A DNA stretch of 64,000 nucleotides from an uncultured Bifidobacterium sp. (lineage in GTDB: Bacteria; Actinomycetota; Actinomycetes; Actinomycetales; Bifidobacteriaceae): NCBI RefSeq assembly GCF_949292005.1, contig NZ_CASEXV010000025.1, positions 58,673 to 122,672 on the forward strand, given 5' to 3'. This document shows positions 51,677 to 62,442 of this stretch, one piece after another; position 1 is the stretch's first letter; each line of letters starts with the position of its first letter. Made by a program: the position numbers and the translations under genes. The notes under the pieces were generated by a model. That model made no database searches. It was not told where the DNA came from and saw only the letters and a program-made list of their open reading frames with translations.

Positions 51677-53203
51677 TCATGCGTTGGCATGGGCGGGGGA
51701 GTCGACGTGCGCCGTCATGAACTCGTTGCCTTGGTACAAGCTCGACTCGCTGGCGAAACGTGGTATGCGGACCTGATCCTCGGGCGTGAGCGACTTGAGG
51801 AAGTCCTCCTCGTAATCGTCGAGCGCCGTTGGGTAGTCGCCGTTGAAATACGCCACGCACAGGCCGCCGTACGGAGCGTCGGCATGAAGTCCGATGGCCT
51901 GGATGAGGCCGTCGAGCGAGAGAAAAGCCAACGAGTCGGCTCCGATGTACTGCCGGATCTCCTCGACGGATTTCTTCGCTGCTATCAGCTCCTTCGTCGT
52001 TTGGATGTCGATTCCGTAGAAGCAGGGGTATTTTAGGGGTGGCGACGAGATGCGCATGTGCACTTCGCGGGCACCGGACTCGCGCAGAAGCTTGACTATG
52101 CGTCGGGAGGTCGTGCCACGGACTATGGAATCGTCCACCACGACGACGCTTTTCCCTTCCACGACGCCGCGGACGGCCGAGAGCTTCATCCTCACGCCCT
52201 GCTCGCGAAGCTCCTGGGTGGGTTGGATGAACGTTCTGGCCACATACTGGTTCTTGATCAGACCCATCTCGTTGGGAAGACCGCTGGCCTCCGCATAACC
52301 CGACGCGGCCGACAGCGAGGAGTTGGGAACGGCGATCACCATGTCGGCGTCCGCCGGCGACTCCTTGGCAAGCAGCGATCCCATCCGTTTGCGCGCGGAG
52401 TGAACGTTCACGCCATAGATGTTCGAATCAGGACGTGCGAAATAGATGAACTCCATCGAACAGATGGCCAGCTGGGTGTTGTCGGTGTAGCGCTCGATCC
52501 GGTATCCGGAGTCGTCGACCACAACGATCTCGCCGGGGCGGATATCACGCACGAGACGGGCTCCGACGATGTCCAGAGCGCAAGTCTCCGACGCGAGGAC
52601 ATACGATCCGTTCCTCATACGACCCAGGGACAGAGGACGGAATCCATTGGGGTCGAGCGCGCCGATCATCTCCGTGGATGTCATCAGGAGATACGCGAAG
52701 CCGCCGTGGACGATGTTGAGGGCTTCCTTAAGACGGTCCATGAACGTGGATTTGGTCGAGCGCCGAATCAGGTGCATCAGGACCTCGGTGTCGGAATTGG
52801 AGTGAAAGATCGCTCCCTCGTCCTCGAGTTTCTCCCTGAGGCTCACGCAGTTCGTGAGATTGCCGTTGTGGCTCAGCGCCACGTCGCCATCATGGAATCG
52901 GAACAGGAACGGCTGGATGTTGTCCACGGAGCTTGACCCGGAGGTCGCGTAGCGGACGTGTCCGATGGCGCGGTCGCCTTTTAGCCTGGCGATTTCCGAC
53001 TCATCGGAAAAAACCTGGGTGAGAAGCCCCAGACCCCGGTGGCCATAGAGCCTTCCGTGGTCGTTCGAGACTATGCCGGCCCCCTCCTGACCGCGGTGCT
53101 GCAGGGCGTGCAATCCGAAGTACGTCAGACGAGATGCGTCCGGATGCCCCCACACGCCAAAGATCCCGCACTCTTCATGGATATCCTCGAGTTCAGCCGA
53201 CAA
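51677..53203 (-). CDS. purF: Amidophosphoribosyltransferase
   Basis: PurF makes phosphoribosylamine from PRPP and glutamine, the committed step of purine synthesis. The start is a TTG at 53203 with AAGGAG 6 nt upstream; this gives the propeptide [11 protein letters not shown] before the catalytic Cys12 ([12 protein letters not shown]). The N-terminal glutaminase domain has [22 protein letters not shown] and LSHNGNLTN. The PRPP domain has [19 protein letters not shown]. The length is 508. The reverse-strand promoter lies in the 181-nt gap shared with the divergent ATPase gene. Confidence 0.96.
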   Translation of the reverse strand: MSAELEDIHEECGIFGVWGHPDASRLTYFGLHALQHRGQEGAGIVSNDHGRLYGHRGLGLLTQVFSDESEIARLKGDRAIGHVRYATSGSSSVDNIQPFLFRFHDGDVALSHNGNLTNCVSLREKLEDEGAIFHSNSDTEVLMHLIRRSTKSTFMDRLKEALNIVHGGFAYLLMTSTEMIGALDPNGFRPLSLGRMRNGSYVLASETCALDIVGARLVRDIRPGEIVVVDDSGYRIERYTDNTQLAICSMEFIYFARPDSNIYGVNVHSARKRMGSLLAKESPADADMVIAVPNSSLSAASGYAEASGLPNEMGLIKNQYVARTFIQPTQELREQGVRMKLSAVRGVVEGKSVVVVDDSIVRGTTSRRIVKLLRESGAREVHMRISSPPLKYPCFYGIDIQTTKELIAAKKSVEEIRQYIGADSLAFLSLDGLIQAIGLHADAPYGGLCVAYFNGDYPTALDDYEEDFLKSLTPEDQVRIPRFASESSLYQGNEFMTAHVDSPAHANA

Positions 53204-53333
53204 CCTAGGCTCCTTCCACAACCGTGGTCAACGGGGAATCGCACTACCGGCTCACCATACCAACGGCGGACTACATTGACGCGTGCGTCGTCAGCGGAAA
53301 GCGATGTTCCGGCTATGTATCCTTTCCGACTGA

Positions 53334-53339
53334 TAAAAT
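53334..53339 (+). promoter_or_regulatory. Extended -10 promoter (TGA-TAAAAT) of the P-type ATPase gene
   Basis: TG at 53331-53332 plus TAAAAT forms an extended -10 element 46 nt before the ATG, leaving room for the GAAAGGAACGGGG ribosome binding site. No clear -35 is seen. Confidence 0.5.
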
Positions 53340-53384
53340 CGGCCACGGGCATGACGGTGGGCGAAGGATCGAAAGGAACGGGGA

Positions 53385-56219
53385 ATGAGCATGACATGGA
53401 CGCCATCCATTCAGGATCGACCGGGGGAGTCTGATGCGCGATCCGGGAGCGATGACTGGGGTTCCAATGAGATCTGGCATTCCCTGGACGCGGAGCGCTC
53501 GCTGTCGGCATTGAGAACGACGGATAGGGGGCTGTCCGATGACGAGGCCGCCGGACGGCTGAAGGTCTTCGGCAGGAACCTCCTGCATGAGGCGAGTTCG
53601 ATTCCCGGATGGCGCCGGTTCCTTGGACAGTTCTCCAGTCCTCTTATCCTTGTCCTCATCGTGTGCGGCGTCATCACCATCGCGCTGGACCATTACGTCG
53701 ACGCCATCGCGATTTTCATCGTTCTGCTCTTCAATGCCATTCTGGGCTTCTATCAGGAGGACAAGGCGGACAAGGCGGTGGAGGCGCTGTCCTCGCTGTC
53801 CACTCCCATGACGCGGGTTCTGCGTTCGGACTCGATGCGGTCCATATCCACCGAATCCGTAGTTCCCGGCGACATCGTGCTGTTGGAGAGCGGCGACCGT
53901 GTACCCGCCGACCTGCGCCTCATCGAGGTCAACAACCTTCGGATCAATGAATCCATGCTTACGGGAGAGAGCGACGACGCCAACAAGTCGACCTCCGCGT
54001 GCCCGCAGGACGCTCCTTTGGGGGACCGCACGTGCATCGCGTTCTCCGGCACCCTTGTCACAAGCGGACGGGGACGGGGCGTCGTCGTCGCCACCGGCTC
54101 GGACACCGAGCTGGGTGAGATCAACGATCTGGTCAACGACACCGACACCATTGCGCCGCTGGAAAGGATCATGCACCGTACCGAAAGGGGCATAGCCTTC
54201 GCGGTGATCGTTGTCGCGGCGTTCGTCTTCATCGCCGGAGCCGTGCTGAAGAACGATCCGGCTGGAGCCTTCCTGTCCGCGGTCGCCCTCGCGGTGGCGT
54301 CCATGCCCGAGGCGCTGCCCATCGTCCTCACGGTGGCCATGGCCCTGGCCGTGTCGAGGATGGCCAGCCATCACGCCATAGTCCGGACGCTGCCTGCCGT
54401 GGAGACGTTGGGGGCCACCACGGTCATCGGCTCCGACAAGACCGGCACCCTCACCCAGAACCGTTTGACGGTCGAATCCTGTGCTCTTGGCACGACGAGT
54501 CTGTCGTCGTACGAGGATGTGTCCGGAATTCTGCGAGGAGACGAATCCGCGTCGGATGCGTCCCAAGCGGTGACGGAGGCATGGAGGGGTCTGCTGCGTG
54601 CGGCGGCTTTGACCAACGAGGCGGTCCGCTCCACGGGTGATGACGGCGCCCTGCGCTACGAAGGCGATGCGGTCGATGTAGCCATGGCCCGGGCCGCCGA
54701 TCTGGCCGGAGCGGTGGGAGCCGGCGATTTGGACGCGGATATCGTGCATGAGACGCCGTACGAGCCGGAACTGCGCTATTCCATGACGATTCGTCGGGGG
54801 AGCGACGGCGTGCTGACCCAGTATGTCAAAGGCGCTCCCGACAGCATCATCGCCATGTGCACCAGCATGGTCGACGGCGACGGCGTTCGTGTGGATATCG
54901 ACGTCGATGGACTGCACTCCATGAACATGCGTATGGGTGAGCAGGGGCTGAGGGTTATCGCGGTGGCGTCCCGGACACTCGCGTCCGAGGATGCGGTCGA
55001 GGCCGCGGTGCAGCCGTCGCAGCTGTGCTTCCTCGGTGTCGAGGGGATGCTCGATCCTCCTCGTCCGGGCGTGCGCGAGGCCATCGAGGACTGCCGAAAG
55101 GCCGGCATCGAGGTGAAAATGATCACCGGAGATCATCCCGTCACGGCAAAGGCCATAGGGGACAGACTCGGTCTTTCGCATACGGAAGAGGCGATCACCG
55201 GAGCCGAGATGCTTACCCTCGACGATGAGCAGCTGCGGTCCAGGCTGCGCAAGACGTCCATCGCGGCTCGCGTGTCCCCGCAGGACAAGCTGCGCATTGT
55301 GGAGGCTCTGCAGGATGAGGGCGAGACGGTGGCGGTCACCGGTGACGGGGTCAATGACGCTCCGGCGTTGAAGGCCGCCTCCGTGGGCATTTCCATGGGG
55401 GAGTCGGGGACCGATGTGGCCCGGGAGGCCAGCGATGTGGTGCTGACCGACGACAATTTCGTCACGATCACCAAGGCCGTAGCCCAGGGACGCGTGACTT
55501 TCAAGGCCATCCGAGGATCGGCGTTCTTCCTTCTGTCCACTGCGGTGGCCGCGATGATCGCTGTTGGTGTGAACGTCGTCTCCGAAATGCCCTTGCTGTT
55601 CATGCCGCTGCAGATGCTGTGGATCAACATCGTCACAAATGGCGTGCAGGACATAGCATTGGCCTTCGAGCCGGGACAGGGGGACGAGCTTGACCGGCCG
55701 CCTCGGGGACGGTCGGAGGGACTGCTGTCCTCGGCGCTTTGGGGTCGGACGGCCATATGTGGGTTGTGGATGGGAATGAGCATCCTTGTTCTCTTCCGCG
55801 TTCTGATCGACAGAGACTACGATGACACCACCGCGAGAACGATGGCGTTGACGTTGCTGGTGCTCTTCAACTTCTTCATGTCGATGTCCGCGCGGTCGGA
55901 GACCAGATCGGTGTTCGTCATGAATCCCCTGAAGAATCCGTTCCTTCTTACCGCCGCGGTTATGGCTCTCATTCTTCACGCGGTGGCCATGGTGGTTCCC
56001 GTGATGGCGTCCGCTCTGGGCATGACGGCATTGACGGGGGCCCAATGGGCGGTGTGCTGGGCTCTGGGCGCGACGGTGCTGATATTCAGCGAGGGCGACA
56101 AGGCCGTCAGAGCGTTCCTCGCCCGGCGTGGCCACGACAGCGCGCGTTCCGGAATGAAGGCGGTGGGACGGGTGGCGCACCGCAACATCGTGGCCATGCT
56201 CCGCGGGGATGCGCGCTGA
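53385..56219 (+). CDS. P2-type cation-transporting ATPase
   Basis: The 944-residue membrane pump has a cation-ATPase N-terminal domain (WHSLDAERSLSALRTTDRGLSDDEAAGRL), the actuator motif LTGES, phosphorylated Asp351 in SDKTGTLTQNR, a nucleotide-binding domain with KGAPDS, and the hinge VTGDGVNDAPALKAASVGISMG. The ion-site helix 4 motif reads MPEALPIVLTVAMAL, where calcium pumps have PEGLP. TM5/TM6 contain LPLQMLWINIVTNGVQDIALAFE. It most likely exports Ca2+ or a similar divalent or monovalent ion; the A for G substitution keeps this open. It is encoded against the purine genes on both sides. Confidence 0.92.
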   Translation: MSMTWTPSIQDRPGESDARSGSDDWGSNEIWHSLDAERSLSALRTTDRGLSDDEAAGRLKVFGRNLLHEASSIPGWRRFLGQFSSPLILVLIVCGVITIALDHYVDAIAIFIVLLFNAILGFYQEDKADKAVEALSSLSTPMTRVLRSDSMRSISTESVVPGDIVLLESGDRVPADLRLIEVNNLRINESMLTGESDDANKSTSACPQDAPLGDRTCIAFSGTLVTSGRGRGVVVATGSDTELGEINDLVNDTDTIAPLERIMHRTERGIAFAVIVVAAFVFIAGAVLKNDPAGAFLSAVALAVASMPEALPIVLTVAMALAVSRMASHHAIVRTLPAVETLGATTVIGSDKTGTLTQNRLTVESCALGTTSLSSYEDVSGILRGDESASDASQAVTEAWRGLLRAAALTNEAVRSTGDDGALRYEGDAVDVAMARAADLAGAVGAGDLDADIVHETPYEPELRYSMTIRRGSDGVLTQYVKGAPDSIIAMCTSMVDGDGVRVDIDVDGLHSMNMRMGEQGLRVIAVASRTLASEDAVEAAVQPSQLCFLGVEGMLDPPRPGVREAIEDCRKAGIEVKMITGDHPVTAKAIGDRLGLSHTEEAITGAEMLTLDDEQLRSRLRKTSIAARVSPQDKLRIVEALQDEGETVAVTGDGVNDAPALKAASVGISMGESGTDVAREASDVVLTDDNFVTITKAVAQGRVTFKAIRGSAFFLLSTAVAAMIAVGVNVVSEMPLLFMPLQMLWINIVTNGVQDIALAFEPGQGDELDRPPRGRSEGLLSSALWGRTAICGLWMGMSILVLFRVLIDRDYDDTTARTMALTLLVLFNFFMSMSARSETRSVFVMNPLKNPFLLTAAVMALILHAVAMVVPVMASALGMTALTGAQWAVCWALGATVLIFSEGDKAVRAFLARRGHDSARSGMKAVGRVAHRNIVAMLRGDAR

Positions 56220-56313
56220 CCGCTGATCTCGCGCAGCGCCTGGTCCGCGCGTCTGACGAGCCACGTCAGCGAGGCGTGGAGCGGCATGGCGGATGGTAGG
56301 TAGTCGTGAGATA

Positions 56314-56355
56314 CGCGGAGCCCGCTTCACATTGCTGAGTGAAGCGGGCTCCGCG
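56314..56355. terminator. Strong bidirectional terminator stem-loop
   Basis: CGCGGAGCCCGCTTCAC (56314-56330) and its exact complement (56339-56355) form a 17-bp stem with an 8-nt loop between the convergent ATPase and purL genes. A T-rich stretch (TTGTCTTGTTTTG) follows on the + strand about 15 nt later. Confidence 0.8.
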
Positions 56356-56387
56356 CGGACTTGAAAAGGTTGTCTTGTTTTGAACCG

Positions 56388-59300
56388 TCAGGCTGCGAAG
56401 TACCGCACTCCCGCCTCGAACAACGGCTGATGGATGTCGCCGGGGACGTTGCGGTATAGGTCCTTGCCGGTCCGTTCCGAATGTCCCATCTTGCCGAGCA
56501 CGCGGCCGTCCGGGCTGGTGATGCCCTCGATGGCGAGAAGCGAGCCGTTGGGATTGACGTCAAGGTCCATACTGGGCAGGCCATCCGCGTCCGCGTACTG
56601 GGTCGCGATCTGTCCTCCCTCGACGAGCGAGCGCAGCATCGGTTCATCCGCCACGAACCGTCCCTCGCCGTGTGATATCGGAATGGTGTGGATATCACCC
56701 ACGGACGCCAGCGACAACCACGGGGAGAGGTTGGATGCCACGCGGGTGCGGACCAGTCGGCTTTGATGGCGTCCGATCGTGTTGACGGTCAGAGTCGGGG
56801 ATGTGCGATCCGTGTCGACTATGTTGCCATAGGGGACCAGCCCCAGCTTGATCAGCGCCTGGAAGCCATTGCAGATTCCCAGGATGAGGCCGTCCCTGTT
56901 CGACAGAAGGTCGCGCACGGCGTCCGTCACTTCGGGGGATCGGAAAACCGCTTCGATGAATTTGGCGGATCCGTCAGGCTCGTCGCCGGCGGAGAACCCT
57001 CCGGGGATCATGATGATCTGGCTGTCGCGGATCGCGTCGGCGAAGCGCCTGGTCGACAGCGCGACATCGGACGGAGTGAGATTGTTGAACACGAGTGTGC
57101 TCGGAACGCCTCCAGCGCGGTTCCAGGCTGCGGCGGAGTCGTATTCGCAATTCGTTCCAGGAAACACCGGGATGATAACCCGCGGGCGTGCGATGGGCGC
57201 GACGGTGCGGGTCGCGGGATGTCCATCGTTGAAGGAGATGGGTTCCACCGCGTCGCCCCGGCCCTGATAGGGGAACACCGAGGAGATGCCGTTCTCCCAA
57301 ACCTCCTGAAGTTCCGCCAGGTCAAGGGTCTGCGAGGACACGCGAAGCGTGTAGTCCTGCGTGGTGTGGCCGATCGTTCCGTGCTCCACCCTGTTGGACA
57401 TCGTCGGCAGGGAGGCGTCGTCGGAGAGCTCGATGAAGAAGGAGCCATACGCCGGTGTGAACAGGTCGTCCGAGGAGATTGAATCGTCCATGTCGAGGCC
57501 GATGCGGTTTCCGACCGTCATAGTGAACAGCGCGGCCGCGCTTGCTCCGTATCCGGGTGTCGAGATGGCCAGCGCCCCACGGGTGGAGGTGAGCTCCTCG
57601 ATCACATCCATGACTTCGATCAGGGAGTCCGGATCCGGCGTCAGGCCGTCCGCGCCCAGACGTGCGGCGATGCGGACCACTCTGTGTCCGGGGGCCTTGA
57701 ACTCGGGGGACACCGCGTTCGACGCAGTCCCGACGGCCACGGCAAAGGAGATCAAAGTGGGCGGGACGTCGAGGTCCTCGAAGCTTCCGCTCATCGAATC
57801 CTTGCCGCCGATGGCCGCGACACCCAGATCGACCTGTGCGGTGAGAGCTCCCAGCACCGCCGCGGCCGGACGGCCCCAGCGCTCGGGAACGTCACGCAGT
57901 TTGCCGAAATACTCCTGAAGGCTGAGGTAGGCGTCCTCTCGGCGGAATCCCGTGGCGACGAGCTTGCATAGCGATTCCACGACGGCGAGATAGCCGCCGG
58001 TGTATTGGTCGGCCTCCATGATGTAGGGGTTGAATCCCCACGCCATGGCCGATGCGGTGGCTGTCTCCCCATCCACGGGGAACTTGGCGACCATTGCCTG
58101 GGCTGGAGTCAGCTGGGTGCGTCCGCCGAAGGGCATGAGGACGGTGCCGGCCCCGATGGTCGAATCGAAACGCTCCGAAAGGCCCTTGTTCGAGGCCACG
58201 TTGAGATCGGACAGCAGTGTGGCCATTCGGTCGTGGAGGGACTGCGCAGGTCGCGGATCACCGTCGCCTGAACGCATGGTCAGCGCCGGCCCGGAGAATA
58301 GGCGTCCATCGTACCGCCCACCCCTCTCGATGTGGAGGTCCTGGCTTTTCGGCGCGCCGTTGGAGGCGAGGAAGTCGCGGTCGAGGTCGACGATGACGTC
58401 ACCCCGCCACGTCATGCGCATGCGTCTCTCCTCGGTGACCACCGCGATGACGGAGGCCTCGAGATTCTCCTCACGGGCGTAGGAGAGGAACTCGTCGATG
58501 TCGTCGGCGGCCACATCCACGGCCATGCGCTCCTGCGACTCCGAGATGGCCAGCTCCGTGCCGTCCAGACCGTCGTACTTCTTGCTGACCCTGTCGAGGT
58601 CGATGGTCAGGCCGTCGGCGATCTCACCGGTGGCCACGGACACGCCGCCCGCACCGAAATCGTTGCATCGCTTGATCAGACGGCAGGCGTCGCCGCGCCT
58701 GAAAAGGCGCTGCAGCTTGCGCTCGATGGGGGCGTTGCCCTTCTGGACCTCGGCACCGCACTCCTCGAGGCTGTCGATGTCCTGCGCCTTCGACGCTCCT
58801 GTGGCCCCTCCGATGCCGTCGCGGCCCGTGCGTCCGCCCAGCAGGATGATGCGATCGCCGGGGGTCGGGGTCTCGCGTCGGACATGATCGGCGGGAGTCG
58901 CGCCCACGACGGCCCCGACCTCCATGCGCTTGGCGACATAGCCGGGATGGTAGATCTCGGACACCTGGCCGGTGGCCAATCCTATCTGATTGCCATAGGA
59001 CGAGTATCCATGCGCGGCCGTGGTCACGATCTTGCGCTGCGGCAGCTTGCCGGGAAGCGTCGTCGACAGGGGTGCGGTGGGATCGGCGGCGCCGGTGACG
59101 CGCATCGCCTGGTACACGTACGAGCGGCCTGAGAGAGGATCGCGGATGCATCCGCCGATGCAGGTGGCCGCGCCGCCGAACGGCTCGATCTCGGTGGGAT
59201 GGTTGTGGGTCTCGTTCTTGAAGAGGAAGAGCCAGTCCTGGTCCTCGCCGTCCACGTCGACCTCGACCTTGACCGTGCAGGCGTTGATCTCCTCCGATTC

Positions 59301-60158
59301 GTCGAGATTCGTCAGAACGCCCTCGCGCTTCAGCCATTTGGCGCCGATCGTCGCCATGTCCATCAGACATATCGGACGGTCCTCCCGGTCCAGCTCGCGC
59401 CGCATGGCCAGGTAGCGGTCGAAGGCCGCCGCCACGACGTCGTCGTCGATGCGGATGTTCTCCAGATGGGTCCCGAACGTGGTGTGGCGGCAATGGTCCG
59501 ACCAGTAGGTGTCGATGACGCGGATCTCGGTGATGGTGGGCTCGCGTCCCTCCTCGCGGAAATGGCGCTGGCAGAATCGCGCGTCGGCCAGATCCATCGC
59601 CAGACCGCGTTGCGCGATGAACTCCTCAAGCCCCGAGTCGTCCAGTGCGGTGAAGCCGTCGATGACCTCGACGTCCGCTGGCGTGGCGGTCTCCATGGCG
59701 AGGGAGTCGCGGGTCGCCAACGATGCCTCGCGCGCCTCGACCGGGTTGATCACATAGTGCTTGACAGCGTCGATCTGATCGGAGTCCAGCGTCCCGGACA
59801 GGACATAGACGCGGGCCGTGCGGACCGTGGGACGCTCGCCCTGGCTGATCAGCTGCACGCATTCCTCGGCGGACGCGGCACGCTGATCGAACTGGCCGGG
59901 AAGGTATTCCACGGCGAACACCGCAGCGTCGCCGAAGTCGGGAAGGGCGTCCGACACGTCATCCACCTGCGGTTCGCTGAAAACCGTGGGGATGGCCCTG
60001 GTGAAAAGCCCGTCGTCCATGCCCTCGACGTCATACCGGTTGATGATGCGCAGACTCGACAGCTCGGTCAGCCCCAGAACGTCGCGCAGCTCCTCCTGCA
60101 GCTGCCGAGCCTCGACGTCGAAACCTGCGCGCTTCTCCACGTACACGCGAAAAACCAC
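56388..60158 (-). CDS. purL: Phosphoribosylformylglycinamidine synthase, single-chain type
   Basis: The 1256-residue large PurL converts FGAR to FGAM with glutamine and ATP. The order is an N-terminal PurS-like domain (VFRVYVEKRAGFDVEARQLQEEL), a linker (RVIDTYWSDHCRHTTFGTHL), two AIR synthetase-like halves (FLFKNETHNHPTEIEPFGGAATCIGGCIRD; KFPVDGETATASAMAWG), and a C-terminal glutaminase with VFPGTNCEYDSA, catalytic Cys in LILGICNGFQALIKLG and ISHGEGRF. Single-chain PurL is usual in proteobacteria and bifidobacteria, whereas most Gram-positives split it into PurL/Q/S. The start is GTG at 60158 after an AGGGGG site. Confidence 0.97.
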   Translation of the reverse strand: MVFRVYVEKRAGFDVEARQLQEELRDVLGLTELSSLRIINRYDVEGMDDGLFTRAIPTVFSEPQVDDVSDALPDFGDAAVFAVEYLPGQFDQRAASAEECVQLISQGERPTVRTARVYVLSGTLDSDQIDAVKHYVINPVEAREASLATRDSLAMETATPADVEVIDGFTALDDSGLEEFIAQRGLAMDLADARFCQRHFREEGREPTITEIRVIDTYWSDHCRHTTFGTHLENIRIDDDVVAAAFDRYLAMRRELDREDRPICLMDMATIGAKWLKREGVLTNLDESEEINACTVKVEVDVDGEDQDWLFLFKNETHNHPTEIEPFGGAATCIGGCIRDPLSGRSYVYQAMRVTGAADPTAPLSTTLPGKLPQRKIVTTAAHGYSSYGNQIGLATGQVSEIYHPGYVAKRMEVGAVVGATPADHVRRETPTPGDRIILLGGRTGRDGIGGATGASKAQDIDSLEECGAEVQKGNAPIERKLQRLFRRGDACRLIKRCNDFGAGGVSVATGEIADGLTIDLDRVSKKYDGLDGTELAISESQERMAVDVAADDIDEFLSYAREENLEASVIAVVTEERRMRMTWRGDVIVDLDRDFLASNGAPKSQDLHIERGGRYDGRLFSGPALTMRSGDGDPRPAQSLHDRMATLLSDLNVASNKGLSERFDSTIGAGTVLMPFGGRTQLTPAQAMVAKFPVDGETATASAMAWGFNPYIMEADQYTGGYLAVVESLCKLVATGFRREDAYLSLQEYFGKLRDVPERWGRPAAAVLGALTAQVDLGVAAIGGKDSMSGSFEDLDVPPTLISFAVAVGTASNAVSPEFKAPGHRVVRIAARLGADGLTPDPDSLIEVMDVIEELTSTRGALAISTPGYGASAAALFTMTVGNRIGLDMDDSISSDDLFTPAYGSFFIELSDDASLPTMSNRVEHGTIGHTTQDYTLRVSSQTLDLAELQEVWENGISSVFPYQGRGDAVEPISFNDGHPATRTVAPIARPRVIIPVFPGTNCEYDSAAAWNRAGGVPSTLVFNNLTPSDVALSTRRFADAIRDSQIIMIPGGFSAGDEPDGSAKFIEAVFRSPEVTDAVRDLLSNRDGLILGICNGFQALIKLGLVPYGNIVDTDRTSPTLTVNTIGRHQSRLVRTRVASNLSPWLSLASVGDIHTIPISHGEGRFVADEPMLRSLVEGGQIATQYADADGLPSMDLDVNPNGSLLAIEGITSPDGRVLGKMGHSERTGKDLYRNVPGDIHQPLFEAGVRYFAA

Positions 60159-60281
60159 TGTTGCCCCCTGTTGTCATTCGTACCGGTGTTGTCGATCTGT
60201 TGGCGTCGTCCGTGTCGTCGACTGCGGGACATGGGCCGTGGTCGTCAGGGGAGCGGTCTCCCTGCGGACACGGTCCATATG

Positions 60282-61040
60282 CTATTCCTGTTCGGACTCG
60301 GCGATGCCTTCGGAGGCGGCGAGACCGTTGAGTCTCGAAAGAATCTCCTCATAGGCGGGGATGATGTTGCCCAGATCGCGGCGGAAGAGGTCCTTGTCCA
60401 GATGCTCGATGCGGCCGCTGCGGTCCTTGAGATCCCACAGCCTGCAGGTGTCGGGCGTGATCTCGTCGGCCAGAAGGATCGTGCCATCGGACGTCGTGCC
60501 CTCCTCGATCTTGAAATCGACCAGCTGGACCTCGATGGCGGAGAAGATGTCGAGAAGCGCCTGATTGACGGCGCGGGCCTGCCGCGAGATCTCGGAGAGC
60601 TGCTCCTCGGTCGCCAGTCCCAGGGCCACGATGCCATCGTCGTTGATGAACGGGTCGCCAAGATCGTCGGATTTCAGGCAGAACTCCAGGATCGGCTTCG
60701 ACAGCGTGGTGCCTTCGGCGACTCCGTACCGCTTGGCGAACGATCCCGCGGCGGTGTTGCGCATGATGATCTCCAACGGGAACATCGTCATCTTGCGTAC
60801 CAGCTGTTCGGTGGCGGAGATGCGCTTGATGAAGTGGCTGTCCACGCCGCGGGCCTTGAGTAGTTCGAAGACCAGCGAGGTGATGCGGTTGTTCAACTCG
60901 CCCTTGCCTTCGATCTGAGCCTTTTTGGCGCCGTTGCCGGCCGTCGCCTGATTCATGTACTCGACCCAGAGCACGTCAGGATCGTCGGTAGCATACATTT
61001 TCTTGGCTTTGCCCTTATAGAGCTGTTCCAGTTTCTCCAT
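60282..61040 (-). CDS. purC: SAICAR synthetase
   Basis: PurC joins CAIR and aspartate. The 252-residue protein begins [20 protein letters not shown] and has [40 protein letters not shown] and the signature [34 protein letters not shown] 61040 has AGGAAGG 7 nt upstream, so the longer in-frame start at 61094 is rejected. purL follows on the same strand 123 nt later. A putative promoter (TAGGAT near 61098) lies in the gap to purT. Confidence 0.97.
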   Translation of the reverse strand: MEKLEQLYKGKAKKMYATDDPDVLWVEYMNQATAGNGAKKAQIEGKGELNNRITSLVFELLKARGVDSHFIKRISATEQLVRKMTMFPLEIIMRNTAAGSFAKRYGVAEGTTLSKPILEFCLKSDDLGDPFINDDGIVALGLATEEQLSEISRQARAVNQALLDIFSAIEVQLVDFKIEEGTTSDGTILLADEITPDTCRLWDLKDRSGRIEHLDKDLFRRDLGNIIPAYEEILSRLNGLAASEGIAESEQE

Positions 61041-61116
61041 CGATCGCCTTCCTACGAGATTACGAGATGGATAAGTGAACTTGCGGGGCTTCATCCTAAC
61101 AAGGACGTATTACAAC

Positions 61117-62442
61117 TCAGCCGACGGTGATGGTCAGCGCGTCGGCCACCGCGCCGGCCCTCGCCCGGGCGTCCTGCACGTCTTTGCCGATGGCCAGTGA
61201 GACCGCCATCCTGCGATGCCCGTGGACGGCCGGTTTATCGAAGATGCGCAGGTCGGTGTCCGGTTGCGCCAAGGCGCGGGGCACATCGGTGAAGGCCGCA
61301 GACCCTTCGCCCGACACGACGATGGCATGGCTGGCGGCGACTTCGCCGGGCCGCAGGATCAGCGCGGTATGGCCTGAAGTGATGGGCAATCCCAGCACGG
61401 CGCGCGCATGCAGCTCGAATTCGTTGAGTCGCTGTGAGGTCATGGTCACCATGCCGGTGTCGTGCGGCCTGGGGGAGACCTCGTTGAATAGCACCGCGCC
61501 ACTGTGAAGCACGAAGAGCTCGACGCCGAACACGCCCCAGCCCCGTTCGCCGGATCGGTTGGCTTCCTGTACCAGACCGAGCACCGCCGTGGAGGCGATG
61601 CGTCGGGCCGTGTCGCGCACGGCGGGATCGACGACCGCCGGCTGCCACGATTCGCGGTAGTCGCCGTGGTCTTGCACCTGCCCGATGGGTTCGCAGGTGA
61701 CCACGCCCGCGCTGGAGCTTACGGTCAGTACCGTCAGCTCATACGCCAACGGCGCCAGCGCCTCGACGATAACCCGTGAGATTTCGTCGCCGTGTGCCGC
61801 TCTGCGGCCGGTCTGTGCCTCGGTCCATGCCGCGTCGAGTTCCTGCGCGGTGCGGACCACGGATTGGCCGTGTCCGGAGGAACTCATGATCGGTTTGACC
61901 ACGCAGGGGTATCCGACGGTCCCGGCACCGGATCGCAGTTCCTCCAGCGAGCCTGCGAAACGATACGGCGTGGTTGGCAGTCCAAGCCGTTCGTGGGCCA
62001 GCACGCGCAGCCGTTCGCGATCCATGCAGATCGCGGCGATGTCGGAACTCGGCACGACCTGGATGCCTGCGGCCGCGGCCCGGGCCAGTTCGCCGGTCGC
62101 GATGGCCTCGACCTCGGGGATGATGATGTCCGGTGCGACCTCGTGGATGAGATTATTCAGCAGCTGCGGCTGTGACATGTCAAGCACACGGTGTTCGTGG
62201 GCCAGTTGGGCGGCCGGTGCGCCCTCGTAGCTGTCCGCGGCACATACCCAGGCGCCCAGACGCATCAGCGCGATGGTGATCTCCCGGCCCAGCTCGCCCG
62301 CACCCAGCAGCAACACACGGGTTCTGGATTCACCCAGCGGGCTGCCCAACGGTCTGTCCTGGGGCTCGTTGGCCGCAGACGGCGGATCGGATCGTGTGAT
62401 GTGTGGCCCAGAAGCCGGTTGGTCGGCACCATGCAAAGTCAT
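61117..62442 (-). CDS. purT: Formate-dependent GAR transformylase
   Basis: PurT makes formyl-GAR from GAR, formate and ATP, replacing the folate-dependent PurN. The 441-residue ATP-grasp protein has VLLLGAGELGREITIALMRLGAWVCAAD, PDIIIPEVEAIATG, VVKPIMSSSGHGQSVV, VFGVELFVLHSGAVLFNEVSPRPHDTGMVTM and LSEF-like QRLNEFELHARAVLGLPI. The first ~38 residues are a non-conserved extension. CACAAT lies 6 nt before ATG 62442, so a leaderless start is possible, but a shorter start cannot be excluded. Confidence 0.94.
   Translation of the reverse strand: MTLHGADQPASGPHITRSDPPSAANEPQDRPLGSPLGESRTRVLLLGAGELGREITIALMRLGAWVCAADSYEGAPAAQLAHEHRVLDMSQPQLLNNLIHEVAPDIIIPEVEAIATGELARAAAAGIQVVPSSDIAAICMDRERLRVLAHERLGLPTTPYRFAGSLEELRSGAGTVGYPCVVKPIMSSSGHGQSVVRTAQELDAAWTEAQTGRRAAHGDEISRVIVEALAPLAYELTVLTVSSSAGVVTCEPIGQVQDHGDYRESWQPAVVDPAVRDTARRIASTAVLGLVQEANRSGERGWGVFGVELFVLHSGAVLFNEVSPRPHDTGMVTMTSQRLNEFELHARAVLGLPITSGHTALILRPGEVAASHAIVVSGEGSAAFTDVPRALAQPDTDLRIFDKPAVHGHRRMAVSLAIGKDVQDARARAGAVADALTITVG

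Noticed and set aside
53313..56330. A 1005-codon open frame on the reverse strand opposite the P-type ATPase
   Set aside because: It mirrors the ATPase frame, is His/Arg-rich without recognisable domains, and arises from the strong GC bias at third codon positions.
59199..60863. A 554-codon forward frame opposite purL and purC
   Set aside because: Both reverse-strand genes are certain from their motifs; the forward frame has no family features.
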